From NCBI GenBank assembly GCA_020740775.1, contig JAHEWK010000003.1, positions 3,658,001-3,722,000 of the forward strand: a DNA stretch of 64,000 bases, in the 5' to 3' direction. Numbering within the stretch: position 1 is the stretch's first letter; each line of letters opens with the position of its first letter. Positions 35,108 to 48,500 of the stretch are shown piece after piece. The notes below the pieces were generated by a model. That model had not been told where the DNA came from. It did not search any database and worked only from the letters and a program-made list of their open reading frames with translations. The position numbers and the translations under genes are program-made. The stretch is from Ilyonectria destructans (Eukaryota > Ascomycota > Sordariomycetes > Hypocreales > Nectriaceae).

Positions 35108-35996
35108 ATTTTCGGAGGAGTTCTCATGATTGGGCAACGGCATGGGTAGGAGGATGGGAAAAGATTGCAGGTAGAAAGAGAACTTACCCAGCAGTCCTCA
35201 CGTTCTAATGATTTGAAACGGTGGGCGCGGTCTCTTATGAAGAAGTCTGTACATTTTTGGTTGCGGCTGAAGCAGCCTGGTACGAAAAGAATACGTGATT
35301 GTCATAATCCTGGTATTTGGAAATATTGTGCTACGTTGATGAGTGTCGCATTTGGTAGTGATGGATCGGCTCTCCTCGAGATCGCCTTGCAATCCTTGAT
35401 TCTAGGTGGGAACTCGGTGGATATGTGAGCTCACGAGCATGGTACAGACTAGAGGGACTGCCCATCTAACGGGATCTGTGTTTCCAATCTTCATGATCCC
35501 CGTCTGTGCGGATGAGATTTTAATCAACCCAACGAGCTATGAGCTCATGGTACTTTCCGGCTTCTCTTGATAACTCGCAATGGCTCTCAAACACAGCACA
35601 TACGACCATAGCTCTTAGAAAATACGGGATCCCGTCCGCTCTCCCTTAGTCAAGCTGAGAAGCGGCGAATTAGTACTCGGGTCGGTGACGACCGGGGAAT
35701 CCTCGCTGTTGTATGTTTCTCTCTTTTGCATCTCTTTCCTTTTTGTATGTGACTCTCGAATGATATTTGTTGACACAGGCGCGGTCACGACGCCTTCGAC
35801 ACCACATCTGAGGGGGGAGACAACCGCAGGAACCATGTTCTACCATGTGTTTGGTGGCTCTTCTCGCTCATCCCAACGTTTTCCTGTCCCCTTTATTTAT
35901 ATCCTACGTTCCCCGTGTTTGCTTATTTACGGGTACTGGGCTTTATATGCACGACATTAAGATCTGAGACAGATGGTTCGTGCCTCGGTGGGGGGT
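35108..35996. other. eIF3d 3' region up to the transposon island
   Basis: This flank has normal base composition right up to the transposon edge, so heavy RIP has not spread into it. Short frames (35165-35428, 35685-35960) have no features I recognise. Confidence 0.5.
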
Positions 35997-36001
35997 GTTT
36001 G
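35997..36001 (+). repeat. Left target-site duplication of the copia element (GTTTG)
   Basis: GTTTG abuts the left LTR and GTTTA abuts the right LTR at 51134-51138. They match at 4 of 5 bases, and the difference is G versus A, as RIP would produce. Confidence 0.65.
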
Positions 36002-36164
36002 TGTTGCAAGGGGCTAGGAGTGATTGGTCTATGCAGACCCAGTATAGGGGCTCCGCTCCAACGTACTAGACGGCGGCAGACCGCCCTTTGCTCTGTTAGA
36101 AATTAAGGCTTATTTATACTATTATTGGTATATACTTATTGGGATAATTGCACAGCTTGTAACA
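36002..36164 (+). repeat. 5' LTR of the copia element
   Basis: This 163-bp copy keeps G/C bases such as GGCTCCGCTCCAACG that are A/T in the right copy. By hand I count 28 differences from the right LTR: 27 are transitions with G or C in this copy, and one is a transversion. Confidence 0.92.
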
Positions 36165-37453
36165 GTTATAAGCTTAAGTAGTATTATATACTAGTAACTT
36201 TTATTTAAGACTTAATAAGCTAATCTCTCTCTCTCTCTCTTTCTTATTTAACCCTAATAAATTCTTTCTCTCTAATTAAATAAATACCTTAAGTATAGCT
36301 CCCCTAAGTATATAATAATATAAGTAATATTTAGAATTATAGAGAGTATATATAAATTTTCTAAGATAGTTATAATAACCTTTATAGATTAATAAATTAA
36401 ATAGATTATAATATTTTAAATAAATACCTACTCTATAGAAAGATAGAAAGTAGTTAACTTTAATAGAAAAAATCTATTTATTAATATAATAAAGATAGTA
36501 ATATTCTTTATTTTTAAAAATCTTAAAAAGATAATAATTATATATTTAGATAATAATAAGCTAAAGCTAATTTAAATAGAAGTCTATTAAATATATTAAA
36601 TTAAGAAAAAAAAAGCTAAATATATAAACTATATATATAATTATATTAATAAGTAGAATATAGCTTTATATAACTAAATAATAGCTACTATAAACTGAAT
36701 ATCTTTAGAAGGTATTATAAGCAGCTTAATTAAAAACCTATTATACTATATAATTAAATAACTTATTAAAGTCTTAAAGAAGATTTTTACTTTAAGTAAG
36801 CTTAAAATAATAAAAAAGATTAAATAATAATATAATATTATATTTAATAAAGCTTAAAATTCTTATATAAAGATAGCTATTTAATATAAAAAATAGTATT
36901 AAGTCTATTAATAAGATATTTACTATAAGATTTATAAGATTTAAAATATAATAGTAATTTCTAACTTTCTTAAAGCTATTAGCTATTAATATACTATATA
37001 GTAATTAAAAATTAAGCTAAATAAGCTTATTAAAGTTAAATATAGAGAAAGAAATATTAATAATCTAAAGAAATATATTTTAATCTTTTTAAGTATTATC
37101 TAGTAGTAGCTATAGTATAGAAAGAAATTTATAGTCTATATAATACTAAATAACTACTTTAATAATATAAAAAGCTTAACTTTAAAATTAAAAAAAGAAA
37201 AGAAATATTTCTACTATTAAGTAAGTAAATATAAGTAGCTATTAGTAAAGTATAATACTTTAAAGTATACTATTATAAAAAAGATATTATAAACTAACTA
37301 TAAGTCTCTACTATTAGAGTAATATATAAATATTAAAAAGAGGCTTACTATAAATAGATAGAAGTCTCTTTAAAAGCAGCTAGTAAAAAAAAACTAAATA
37401 CTAAATACTAATATAATAATTATACTAGAAAATAGTAATTTCCCTAAGTTAAT
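36165..37453 (+). pseudogene. 5' internal part of copia element (gag region), destroyed
   Basis: This segment lies between the 5' LTR and the gypsy insertion, where gag would be expected. It is over 80 percent A/T by eye, with stops in all frames, and I cannot recognise residual gag motifs. The assignment rests on position. Confidence 0.5.
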
Positions 37454-37458
37454 TTAAT
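37454..37458. repeat. Left target-site duplication of the gypsy element (TTAAT)
   Basis: TTAAT precedes the left LTR and TTAGT (45507-45511) follows the right LTR. They match at 4 of 5 bases with a G/A difference consistent with RIP. Confidence 0.65.
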
Positions 37459-37640
37459 TATAAGAATTAGCTTTACTAGAGTAATATATAAGAATCTAAA
37501 GGTAGAGTCCACTATATTATAAAGTATTTACTTATTAAGTATAGAAATTACACTTAATAAATAGAGCTATAGATACTATATTATATAATCTTACTTTAAT
37601 ATAGAGTAAGGCACTATTTCTTATTACTCTAACTCTTATA
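37459..37640 (-). repeat. 3' LTR of the gypsy element
   Basis: This 182-bp copy differs from the partner at 45325-45506 at about 19 positions by hand count. All are transitions and the direction is mixed, so each copy was mutated independently. Confidence 0.92.
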
Positions 37641-39899
37641 ATTATCCTCCCCTCTTTAAAGCTTTATCTTAAGGTATACTTCTTTAGATATTTTAATTTA
37701 TAATTAGAAGTATAATCTTTAATATACTTTAGTAGTATTCTATTTTTTTTTTTAAAAGGGGTTAGCTATAGTAGGGTTTATTGTTATTATTAGTCTAAAT
37801 ATTCAGCGTATAGAGTATATTCAGTTACTAAACCCCACTTTAAAGTTAATATTTATTTTACCTTTAGTTTCCTCTACTTCTTTTTTTTCTCTCTTAATAC
37901 TACTGTTAATACTTTTCTTTATATTTACTATTATATTTCTCTCTTTTTATTAAATTTTTTTATTTTTAATATACCTTTCTTTTTTACCGACTAATCTCTC
38001 TATACCTATTATATTATTCTTAAGATAGCTATTCTTACTACTATATAGAAGGTACTATCTATTTTTAAGTTTTAAACTTAAGAGGAGTTTCTATTCCCTA
38101 ATAATAAATTTTAGGGTATAAAAGGTAGAGTTACACTATATTCTTACTATTTAGTATAGAAGTACTATAACTTTACTTATATCTATACCTATAGCTCTCT
38201 ATTATCTTATTATACTATTTATAAGGTATTAAACTAGAAGTATAGTACTATAAATCTTATTTGGTATCTATTATCTATTTACTATATAGTCTAATCTTTT
38301 TCTAGATTCTAATAGAGCTAGTAGGTACTACCTAATAGTATTAAAATTACCTTTATTAGTAGGCTTATTATAATTAGAATAACTATTAAGATTTCCTTTT
38401 TAACCTAAAATACTGGTATATTATATAAGCTATTAAGATAGCTTTTACTATATAGTGCTATCTTCTTAATTTTATTAAGAATTCAGTAAGTATATAGAAT
38501 ATAAAGTCTAATTTTACTATTTTTTTTTACTAGAAGAACTTATATATAGTCTAGCTGGCTAAACTTTAAACTGACTATTAAGTAAGTCTATCTATCTCTA
38601 TATATCTTTTAGCTATTAACTGTATTATAGCTTAAGTTACTATCTGGTATATCTATTAAGGAGTTATAGAAATACTCTAATTTTACTACTTCTCTCTACT
38701 ATTAAGAGTCTATCTGTATCTATACCCTTCAGGTAGTATTCTATTATTTAGTACTTATTAAGAAGACTACTATAAAGAAGGTATCTATTAAGGGATCTTT
38801 ATTTTTATTCTCTAATAATTTTTTTAGGTCTATTAAGGCTATTATTCTTAAGTACTATAGTAATAATTCTTTTAAGCCTTCTATTATTTTTACTGATACT
38901 CCCTCTATCTGCTATAGTACTATAGGAGGTTTATCTATAGGTTCTGGGGTTATATATTTATTAGGTAAATACTATACTCTCTATAATTTCTTTTCTAATA
39001 AGAAGGATATTCTCCCTTTAGAGGATAACCTTAAAGAGAAAGCCTAGCTTTATAAGAAGGCTGAGGAGATTATTACTACTTAGGTAAAAAGGTTATAGAA
39101 TTAAGTCCGGCTTTATCTAGAGGAGAAATAGAAAAAGCTTAATAATACTGCTAGTATTAAGATAGCTACTAGACTTCTTTTTACCTGAAGAGAGTAAGTA
39201 GTACTAAAGTAATATAAACTTAAGGAGGTTACTTATTAATTAGTAGATAAGCTATTTACTTAAGGTTAAAACCAGAAGAAAGAGTTTAAGAATAAAATTA
39301 AAAATAAAGATATTAAGAGCCTAATAGCTAAGCTGCTATAGAAGAATAAAAAGGTTATCTATAAGAAGGCTGCTTATAGAATAAGTACTTATTATACTGA
39401 ATTTAAATAAAGCTTTACCCCTTATTATAGTATCTATATCCTTAGTAAGCAGTAAGTTTATATATTTTAATATTCTCTCTATTATAAATAATTATTCTTT
39501 TAGGGCCTTAATACTATATTATCTTTAAGTAGGCTAAATTTAAATAGTTAGTTTAGCTTAATATAGTAATTTATCTAAATTTATATACTTATTATATATC
39601 TATTAAGTAACTTCTAAATTACCTATTATTTTATTTCTTATAATATTATTTCTTTTATTAAAGGTATTTCTATACCAGCTTAAAAATATTATTTAAATAC
39701 TTAAATAGTTTCTATATATTATATTCTACAGGCTATTCTATCTATTTAATAAGGTAGAAGGTATTATCTTTAATCTTCTTATTAGATATAACTTCTTTTA
39801 CTTTCTACTTATTTTTCTTTTCTTTTAGCTTTAGTAGATTTAGTAGCTATTTGCCTATTATATATTAAGCTTTTAGCTATAATTCTAAAAGAATTACTA

Positions 39900-42800
39900 A
39901 GAATATATTATATATCTATTAGTATTTTTTAGGTAGATAGACTTAATAGGCTTATTTTCTAATTCTCTTTATTACTGCTACCTTAATAAATTTAAATACT
40001 AGCTTTTAGTATTTAAACTGAAAGTTCCTTATTAATAGGCCTACTATTTATTCTATTTTATACTTCTATTTCTAATATTATTTATTATAGTATTTAGCTT
40101 AGAACTTAATTACTTATTACTAAGCTTCTCTAGCCTTAATATATACTTATTAAATATTTATAATATATTTAGCCACTCTTTATACTATAGTCTTAAAGTA
40201 TTTTAAAGTGTATTTTATAATTCTAAAGTAGTAGCTATATAATACCTCTATAGGGAATACTCTAATTATACTATATCTACTATTATTATAGATAAAAGCT
40301 GCTTTAGGCAGTTATATAGCCTATCTTATTAGAGCCTTTATAGTATAGATATAAAGATATCTTTTTAGTATCTAGTTTATTCTTTCTATCTAACTATCTA
40401 TCTGCAGGTAATATATAGTAGATAGTTACTATTTAGTTACTTATTATACTATTAGCTTTATTTAGAATTAACTGGTAAAAAGCTTATCTTTATTACTAAT
40501 AATTCCCTTTAGTATTCCATATTAATACTTAATATATTTATAGATTAAAACTGCTAGTTAAGTAGCTATTAGAATCTTCTTATATAGTAGGAAGATTATA
40601 AACTTTATTATTTAGCAGACTATTACTAAAATTATATTATACTTCTTACTGTCTGCTTATATACTAGTTAGTAAGTCTATAATAAAATCTATACTAATCT
40701 CTTAGAAGGGATATATTAGTAGTAATAAGAATTATAGCTTCTTATAAGGTCTATATCTCAGGATATATACCCTTAGATACTATTAGTATTAGGAGGTATA
40801 TTTAACTATATCCTCCCCAATTTAATTCTAATAGAACTTTCTATTAATAAGCTTTAGGGTCTTTTAAGTTTCTATATAACCAGCCCTAAAGTTATTATAG
40901 TATCTATATAGAATCTTTTTTCTTAGTAACTCTTCTATAGGAATTATAAGCCTACTCTTAAAGAAGAGGGTACTCTATAGGTTATAATAGTATCCTTCTA
41001 ACTTTCTGGCTGCTTTTTATACTTTCCTTAAATATTATTAATAGAATTTATTATTAGCTTACAGTCCTCAGACTAATTCTTCTAACTTTATAGAAAGTTA
41101 TAAGAGAAATACTATTTTACCCTCTATTAATTTCTTTATAATAGGATGTAGGATATATTACTCCAGATTAATAATTCCAGCTTTAAGTAAATCCTTCTAA
41201 CTTCTAGAAGTAGTTAGCTCTTACTAAATATTCTCTATTTAATCTTTAGCTATATATTTAGTTCTAATACTTCTTATAGTAATAAAGATAGATACCTTCT
41301 ATATCTAACCTTCTTTAGTAGTATTTTACTTTTAGTTATAAAATAAAGATACCTATTTTTTACCCTATAGTCCTATAGAGCCTATTAGGCTTATTCTTAC
41401 AGCTTAGATATATACCTTAATAATATCTCTCTATCTCTATACTCTACTAATAATATATTAGATATTTAGTAGCAGCTTATTAACTAGTTAGAATTTTACA
41501 GCTAGAGTGGGGAGTATATTATTATACTTTACTTCCCCTTCTATATAGTTAGGTTATTAGAATAGTCTATTAGTAGGATTTAGCTTTTCTAGCCGGTATT
41601 TAATATTAAAGTTAAATAGAGCTAACTGGTAGACCTATCTAATTAATCTTTCTTAAAGATTTCTAGCTAGTATCTTTATAACCCCCTTTAGAGCCTTATA
41701 GTCAGTTAGCAGTAGAAACTTCTCTAATAGGCCTAAAAGGTAGTAGCTTTAGTATTTTAGGCTCTTAATTACTATAAGCAGCTCTTACTGGCTAATACCC
41801 TATTATTACTCAGTATTTTCTAGCTTTTAAGACCAGTATACTATTAGTCTCTATTAGTTTTTATTTAGCTGGATTAAAATACCTAAAACTGCCTAAGGAG
41901 ATATATCTATTTTTACTCTAAATTACAGTTTAAGGTTTTAATATCTTAAAATAGTTACTAAGTAGAAAGTGGATTTTAGCTCTTAAAATACCTCTTCCTA
42001 CTCTTATTTCTAAGAGAATTCTACTTGTTTTTTTTCTATTTTTAGTAGCTTTATAAGAAGTATTATAATCTTTAAGTATTTAAAAATAAACTTATAGTAG
42101 AAGTTATAGAAACCTTAGAAGATTTATATTTTCTTAATACTTTTAGGCAGTAGCTATTTACTAATTATACAGACTTTATTTAGTTCTATCTTTAGTTCTT
42201 TTTATATAATAATATATTCTAGAAATTTAACTTCTTATTAGTAAAAAGTATATTTTAATAATTTAATATAAAGCTGGAAGTTCTATAGTCTCTTTAAGAT
42301 TTCTCTAATAATTTTAGTATATTCCTCTTTTATCTGGGAGTATATAATAATATTATCTAAATATATAATATAATAAATATCTAGTAATTCGGTAAGTGTA
42401 TAATAAATATATACCTAAAAGGTAGCTAGAGTATTAATTAGACTGAAGGGTATAATAGTATATTTAAAGTAGCTATATTTTATATAGAAAGCTATCTTCT
42501 AGCAGTTTTCTTTTTTAATTTAAATTTAGTAATAGATATTTTAAATATTAAGCTTTATAAATTATTTTACTTCTACCAGTCTGTCTAGAAGTTCTCTAAT
42601 TAATAGCAGTGGGTAGTAATTCTTTATTATTATAGTATTTAGACTCTAATAATCTATATAGATTCTAATTCCTCTATTCTTCTTCAGTATAAATAGAATA
42701 AATACTTCTATACTACTTATAGAGTATTTAACTTATCTACTTACTATATTCTTAATAAGATATTTACAAATAATAGCAGCTTATTTCTTATTAGTTAGAT

Positions 42801-43400
42801 ATATTTATTCTAATAGAGGTTCTTTTTCCTTCTGTAATTTAATTAAGTATTCTACTTCTTTAAGAAGTAATAATATCTTAGCTACTTTCTTACTAAAGGT
42901 TTTATACTCTAATTTAAATTTAGAAGGTAAAATTCCTACTTTCTCTTTTTAGCTTTTACCTAAAGTAGCTATAGGCTGTTTATTTAGTAAGAGGGCTATA
43001 TATATATATATTATAAAGGCTCTCTTATTATTCTCTATTAGATCTTTTATAAAAGACTTTAGGTTCTAAATTAATACCTCTTTATAGGTCTATAAATAGA
43101 TTTAGATATTAATAATAATCTCTTCTTCTTTTATTACTTAAGATAATAGTAGTAAGTTACTAGCTCCTTCTGGATATATAGCTTTAATAAATAGTTAGTA
43201 GATTTTCTATAGAAACTCTTTATAGTTTATTAGGAAGAAGATTAACCAGTATATTAGTAGTAATAGTATAAGTACTTTATTAAAGCTTTTTAAGTTTAGA
43301 GCCTTCTACTTCTTACTGGCCTTTAGATTTAGTTTTTATATTAGTTTCTAGCTAATAAGTAATACTTATATATAAGTATCTATATCTATACTAACTTCTT
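39900..43400 (-). pseudogene. Gypsy pol remnant (protease/RT/RNase H/integrase)
   Basis: Minus-strand reading gives reverse-transcriptase motifs at 42.3-42.6 kb and a post-integrase LLE-type block at 39.9-40.0 kb, in the correct order for a minus-strand Ty3/gypsy pol. Stops arise where TGG or CAG/CAA codons became TAG/TAA. Borders are approximate and the protease was not identified. Confidence 0.75.
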
Positions 43401-43458
43401 TCTTATTAAGTACTTAAATTATAAGTATTTAACTTTAAATAATCTGGCTAATAGATAC

Positions 43459-44017
43459 TGTTAGAGGTTATAAGGCAGTGGAATAAAGTAATATAATTAT
43501 AAAAGAGATATCCTAATAAAGGATATAAGGTTAAGGGGTATATAAAGATAAGAGGTAGATAGTATAAGATAGTATAAGATAGTGTATTAATAGTGTATTG
43601 TATAGTAATAAAAATAATATAAAAATAAGTCTGGAATTACCCAGAGGGTCTCAGCCTTTTTATAGACAATTTGCTTAAAATCCAGCTATTATATTAAGAC
43701 AATATATATACCATTGGAAAGCCTAAAATTCCAGCTTTCTTATGGTACTGCATTTATCCTTATGGGTACTTTCCTTATTGAGTAATATTGATTCCAAATA
43801 GTATATACTTTAAAATTAACTGATTTTAAAGTGCGGATAGATTAATAAGCCGATTCGGGCTGATTAGTTATACAGTATGAATATCAGTAATAATACTGTA
43901 TTTTAGTATCTTCTTATAAGAATTTTTATAGGATTTTTAAGCTATATTTTAAAGCTTAAAGCTTAAAGCTTAATCTTATAAAGAAGTTATAAAGTTATAT
44001 ATTTATAGACTTTAACA
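43459..44017. repeat. Candidate solo LTR nested inside the gypsy element
   Basis: This 559-bp block begins TGTTAGAG and ends CTTTAACA, an 8-bp inverted pair with one C-to-T change. It contains a TATATAAAG box and a short AGTATAAGAT repeat. Part of it (43625-43880) has far more CpA, TpG and CpG than the RIP-mutated sequence around it. I find no clear 5-bp target duplication, so the call is tentative. Confidence 0.4.
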
Positions 44018-45324
44018 ATAGTTATAGTATTTAACTTTATTAGAGTTACTTTCTGTAGTTTATTTATTAGGTATTTAGGTTTTAATCTTTCTGAAGTAGT
44101 CTTATTAGTAATTTTACCCTCTAGCTGGAGTGTATTAGTAGCTTTTACCCCTTAAGAGGTAACCTTTATTCCTGGGGGCTCTATATAAGGAATCTAACCT
44201 TAGAGTTTTTAACTTTCTCTTCTAAGGTTGGTTTAAGTTGCTTCTCTTTTAGTTTTATAGAAGGCTAGTATTACTAAAGTATTACTATAGTTAGTAGGCT
44301 TTTTAAGCTAGTTTTTAAACTTAAAGGATATTAATTCTTATCTTATAGATCTCTTTTTTTACTTAAGGTTAAAATTTAAAGTAGTACTAATAGATTAAAA
44401 CTGGGTTATTCTCTATATAAGCTATATTTAGAGCTATATAAATTACCCTTTAGGTATTAAAGTAGTCTATTAGAGACTGGTCTATAAGTTATTATAATTT
44501 TATTAAGCTATCTTTAAGCTTAATCTCTTTTTAATTTAAGTCTATATATTACTTCTATAAGAAAGCTATAAAGTCTTCCTACTTTAGATTTATTAAGCTT
44601 TTAGTATATACCTACTATTATATCTATAAGAAGATATAAAGTTTAATACTTAACTAGCTAATCTTCTGGTAGTTTTTAGCTGTAATTCTTATATTATTAG
44701 CCTCTTTAATAGTATAGATTTAGTTATCTATCTCTATACTAATTGTATTTTCTTAAAGAATTATATAGATATATTATAGGGGCCTCTTATATTCCTTTAG
44801 AAGTCTTAATTCTAATATTCTTACTATCTATTTATGTAGGTATATCTAGAAGGTATAGTCTTTCTGCTTTTAAGCTTTAAAGTATTTTTTAGTAGCAGCC
44901 TATTAGGCTGTTATAACTAACAGTAGAATTTAAATTAATATAGAATTGCAAGTAGGCTTATATACTTATTAAGCGCCTAATAAATACTCCCTTAAGCCTA
45001 ATCTATAGAACTGTATCTCTTAGGATCCTGAGTATTCCAATTTAAAGAATTAACTTCTAGTTCTACTATATATAGCCAGATTCAGCCTATTAACTATTAG
45101 TATATTGGGTTGATATTCTCAGATGAGTTTATTTAATTTATCTTTAATATCAGGTTGGGGTTTATTTCTTCTTTCTATACTTAATAGTTTGAGATTTTCT
45201 TTTTATATACCAATAAGTAGCTGGATCTTACTTACAGTCTGGCTGCTTTACTTAAGAGTACTTTATATACCTTATATTTTATATAATATACTAGTAATTC
45301 AGTAGGATATAAAAGTAAATAAAT
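44018..45324 (-). pseudogene. Gypsy gag and leader remnant
   Basis: This lies between the 5' LTR and pol on the minus strand, where the leader and gag should be. The part from about 44900 to 45250 is less mutated than the rest. A 60-codon hydrophobic plus-strand frame at 45123-45305 is probably chance. Gag motifs were not recognised. Confidence 0.45.
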
Positions 45325-45506
45325 TATAAGGGTTAGCTTTATTAGGGTAATATATAAGAATCTAAAGATAGAGTCTACTATATTATAAAGTGTTTACTTA
45401 TTGAGTATAGAGATTGCACTTAATAAATAAAGCTATAGATACTATATTATATAACCTCACTTTAATATAGGGCGAGATACTATCTCTTATTACTCTAACT
45501 CTTATA
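45325..45506 (-). repeat. 5' LTR of the gypsy element
   Basis: This 182-bp LTR copy is slightly less A/T-rich than its partner; it keeps GGGTTAGC and GGGCGAG where the left copy has A or T. It is followed by TTAGT, the probable target duplication. Confidence 0.92.
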
Positions 45507-45511
45507 TTAGT

Positions 45512-48500
45512 ATACTATTTTTAATTTTAAATTTATATATAGAGTTTAAAAGCTAATAAATATCTTTACTATAATATAAATATCTATTTATCTACTTTTA
45601 AAAAGTACTCTACTTAATAATTACAGTATTATTTATCTTATTAATATTCTTAAGTAATTAGTATTTAGCTTTTTTATCTTTATAAAGAGTAACTTTATAA
45701 AAATTAATAACTAACTTTATAATAAAAAAAGTTAGAAAGTATCTAATAATTAATCTACTTTATAGTATAAAGAGATTAAATTTAGTAAATTTAGATCTTA
45801 TCAATATTATAGTTATAAAAGGATTTTATATAAATATTATCTTAAAAGTACTTCTTAGGGAGTTAAATATATAGTATTTAGGCTATAACTACTTTCTATA
45901 CTTTAAACTAATAGAGAAAAGTATAATACTTATATAGTTAATTAAAAAGTAAAATATTACTATTTTTTAATATATTTCAGTCTCTTTTTATTTTAATATA
46001 AATAGCTAAATAATTAATTTTATAATACTAAATAGCTTAATAGGTATATAAATAAGTATTTATATAAATTAATTATCTAATTAATATTCTAATTAAAGAT
46101 AGAGACGGTTATTTAATTTACTGCTATTAAGATTTAATTTAGAGGAGCTTTAATATCTTTAAGTAAAGTATCTATTAAAAGATATACTTTAAGAGCTTAT
46201 TAGAAATACCTATAATATATAGATTAAGGAAATAATATAGATTAACTATAAGATATATACTATAATATATATTCAGTAGGTAATATTATACTATAAGTTA
46301 GAGTATTAATCTTTAAGACTATTTTAATATATTAATTAGAATCTTTAAGATCTTTTAGAAGAATATAATAGCTTAAATTAACTTTTAGTTATAAAGAATA
46401 AATTTAGCAGCTAGCTGTATATACTATTAATTACTGAAAAAGACTATATAACTCTATTTAATACTCTATTTTATTTTAAATATTAAATAAAGAGATAATT
46501 TCAGCTTTTAATCTGTATTATATAATAAGATAATAATATAGATATTATAGTAATATAAAAAATTATATAATATTAGATTTAAACTTAATTTAAAGGTATT
46601 ATCCTTAAGTTTATTTTATTTTATATCTATAAGTTTAATAGTAGGTTAAAATATATAGGTTAAAAGATAGTTATTAAGTTAAATATAATACTTAATAGAG
46701 TAAATCTTTCTAGAGAATTATAGCTATAGAGTATAATAGCTACTATTTATTTAATTAATTAAAACTCTATAAAAAGAAATAAGTAGAAATCCCCAGTTAA
46801 AATTTTAAATATATAATTTAGATACTATACTTTATTATAAATAAAAAAGCCTAATATTAATCTATAGTCTAATTAGAGTGCAGTTTATATCTATAGATAC
46901 TATATTTATTCTCTAATAAGAAATAAAAAGGCTATAAGAAATAAAAAAAAGATAAAAGTTAGCTTTAAAGAATATATAGAATACCTTATTAGCTATATAG
47001 TAAGTAATATATATTATATATAGATTCTTCAGCTAGAAAAAGTTATTATAATAAGAAATATATATTTTAATAAAAATATCTTCTATAATAGTAGGGTAAA
47101 AGCTACTATTAAATAGCTAATTTATAAGTTAACTAATTAGATATTAAAAATTAAAAAAGATAATATTTAGAATATTATTTTAAGTAACTTAATATTAGCT
47201 TCTTTATTAATAGATTTAAACTTAAAGATAGAAGTATCTATAAGTAGTAAAATTATATTATTAAATATAGAAAAAAAACCTAAATATATATTAAGCTAGA
47301 TACTATTAATTAGACTTTAAATACTAAAATATACTTTAAAATCTATAAGTATATAAATTAAAAACCTAATAAGTACTTAAAAGAGTATTAATTTACTATT
47401 AAAAATACTTAAGTTACTATAAAAGAGTATTATAAATAGAAATAATAAAGTAAGTATATTAAGCTTAGGGGTATAAACTTTAAAAAAAGAATTATAATTT
47501 ATATTATTAAAGTTACTTTAGTAGTAAATTAATATTTAGAAAGTAAAAAAGCTATTAGCTAAAGCTATTTTTAATCTAATTAAGCTATAAATAAAGAAAT
47601 CTATTAAGAAGTTTTATCTAACTGAATCTACTTTAAAAAGAAGAAAAAAAAAATTAAAAGATAGAGTATAAACCTAATTTATTAGTTTAATATATATTAG
47701 TATATAAATTAATAACTAAAGAGCTTATAGATATATAACTATATTTAACTTTAGAACTTATATACTAAATAAATAAAATAAAAATTAAGAGGCTAATATC
47801 TTCTTTTTAATTAATTATTAGAAATTAAAATAATTTAATTCTTAGAGTATTTAAATAGTCTTTTTAGTAATTATAAAAGTAGTAAATTAAAAATAAGTAA
47901 TAAGAAAAAACGTAATATTAAATAAGCTGGCTCTTTATTAAGATAACTTAATTAAATTATCTTAAAATTAAAAGAAGCTTATAATCTACCTAATATATAA
48001 GCAGTTTAAAGAAGCTATATATATAGAGATAGAAGCTCTATATAAAAAGAATATATAAAAAGAAATTAAACAGTTAGAAATAAAGATAAAACCTCTATTA
48101 TTAAAATAGATATTTATATATAAATTTAATTAGAATAGTTTTCTTAAATACTATAAAGTATATCTATATATTTATAGTAATTTATAGAAAAGCTTAATAA
48201 TTAAATATATCTATATAGTAATACTTATAGTATAGTTATTTTATATAGTTATAACTCTTACTATTTAATTTAACCTTAAGATTAAATAGCTTAATATTAT
48301 TAATATCTTTATTAATATAACTTAAAGTAATTAGAATAAGCTAGTAATATATAAGCTATCTAATAGATATAAGCAGTTAGATATCTATATTAAGCTTAAT
48401 AGAGTACTATATAGACTTTAAAACTTATTATAATTATAGTTTAAGAAGTTCTTATTAATTCTTATAGAGCTAAAAATAGAAGTTAATAAAGAAAAGTTCT

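Larger units (their letters stand above)
37459..45506 (-). mobile_element. Ty3/gypsy LTR retrotransposon nested in the copia element, RIP-degraded
   Basis: Paired 182-bp LTRs (37459-37640 and 45325-45506) end in TATAAG and CTTATA, the RIP products of a TGTAAG/CTTACA inverted pair. On the minus strand a purine-rich tract directly precedes the left LTR (complement of 37641-37662), so the 5' end is on the right. The reverse-transcriptase core reads YLDNIIIYS at 42340-42363, preceded by a broken KTAFRTRYG/PFGLTNAPATF region at 42420-42520. Near 39.9-40.0 kb a block resembling LPKKY..IYNVF.VSLLE, typical after the gypsy integrase, is legible. Pol order is therefore RT then integrase, as in Ty3/gypsy. 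All frames are full of stops. Confidence 0.92.

Noticed and set aside
45123..45305. 60-codon hydrophobic plus-strand frame in the gypsy leader
   Set aside because: A/T-rich sequence favours Phe/Leu/Ile codons, and the frame is antisense to the element. It is likely chance.
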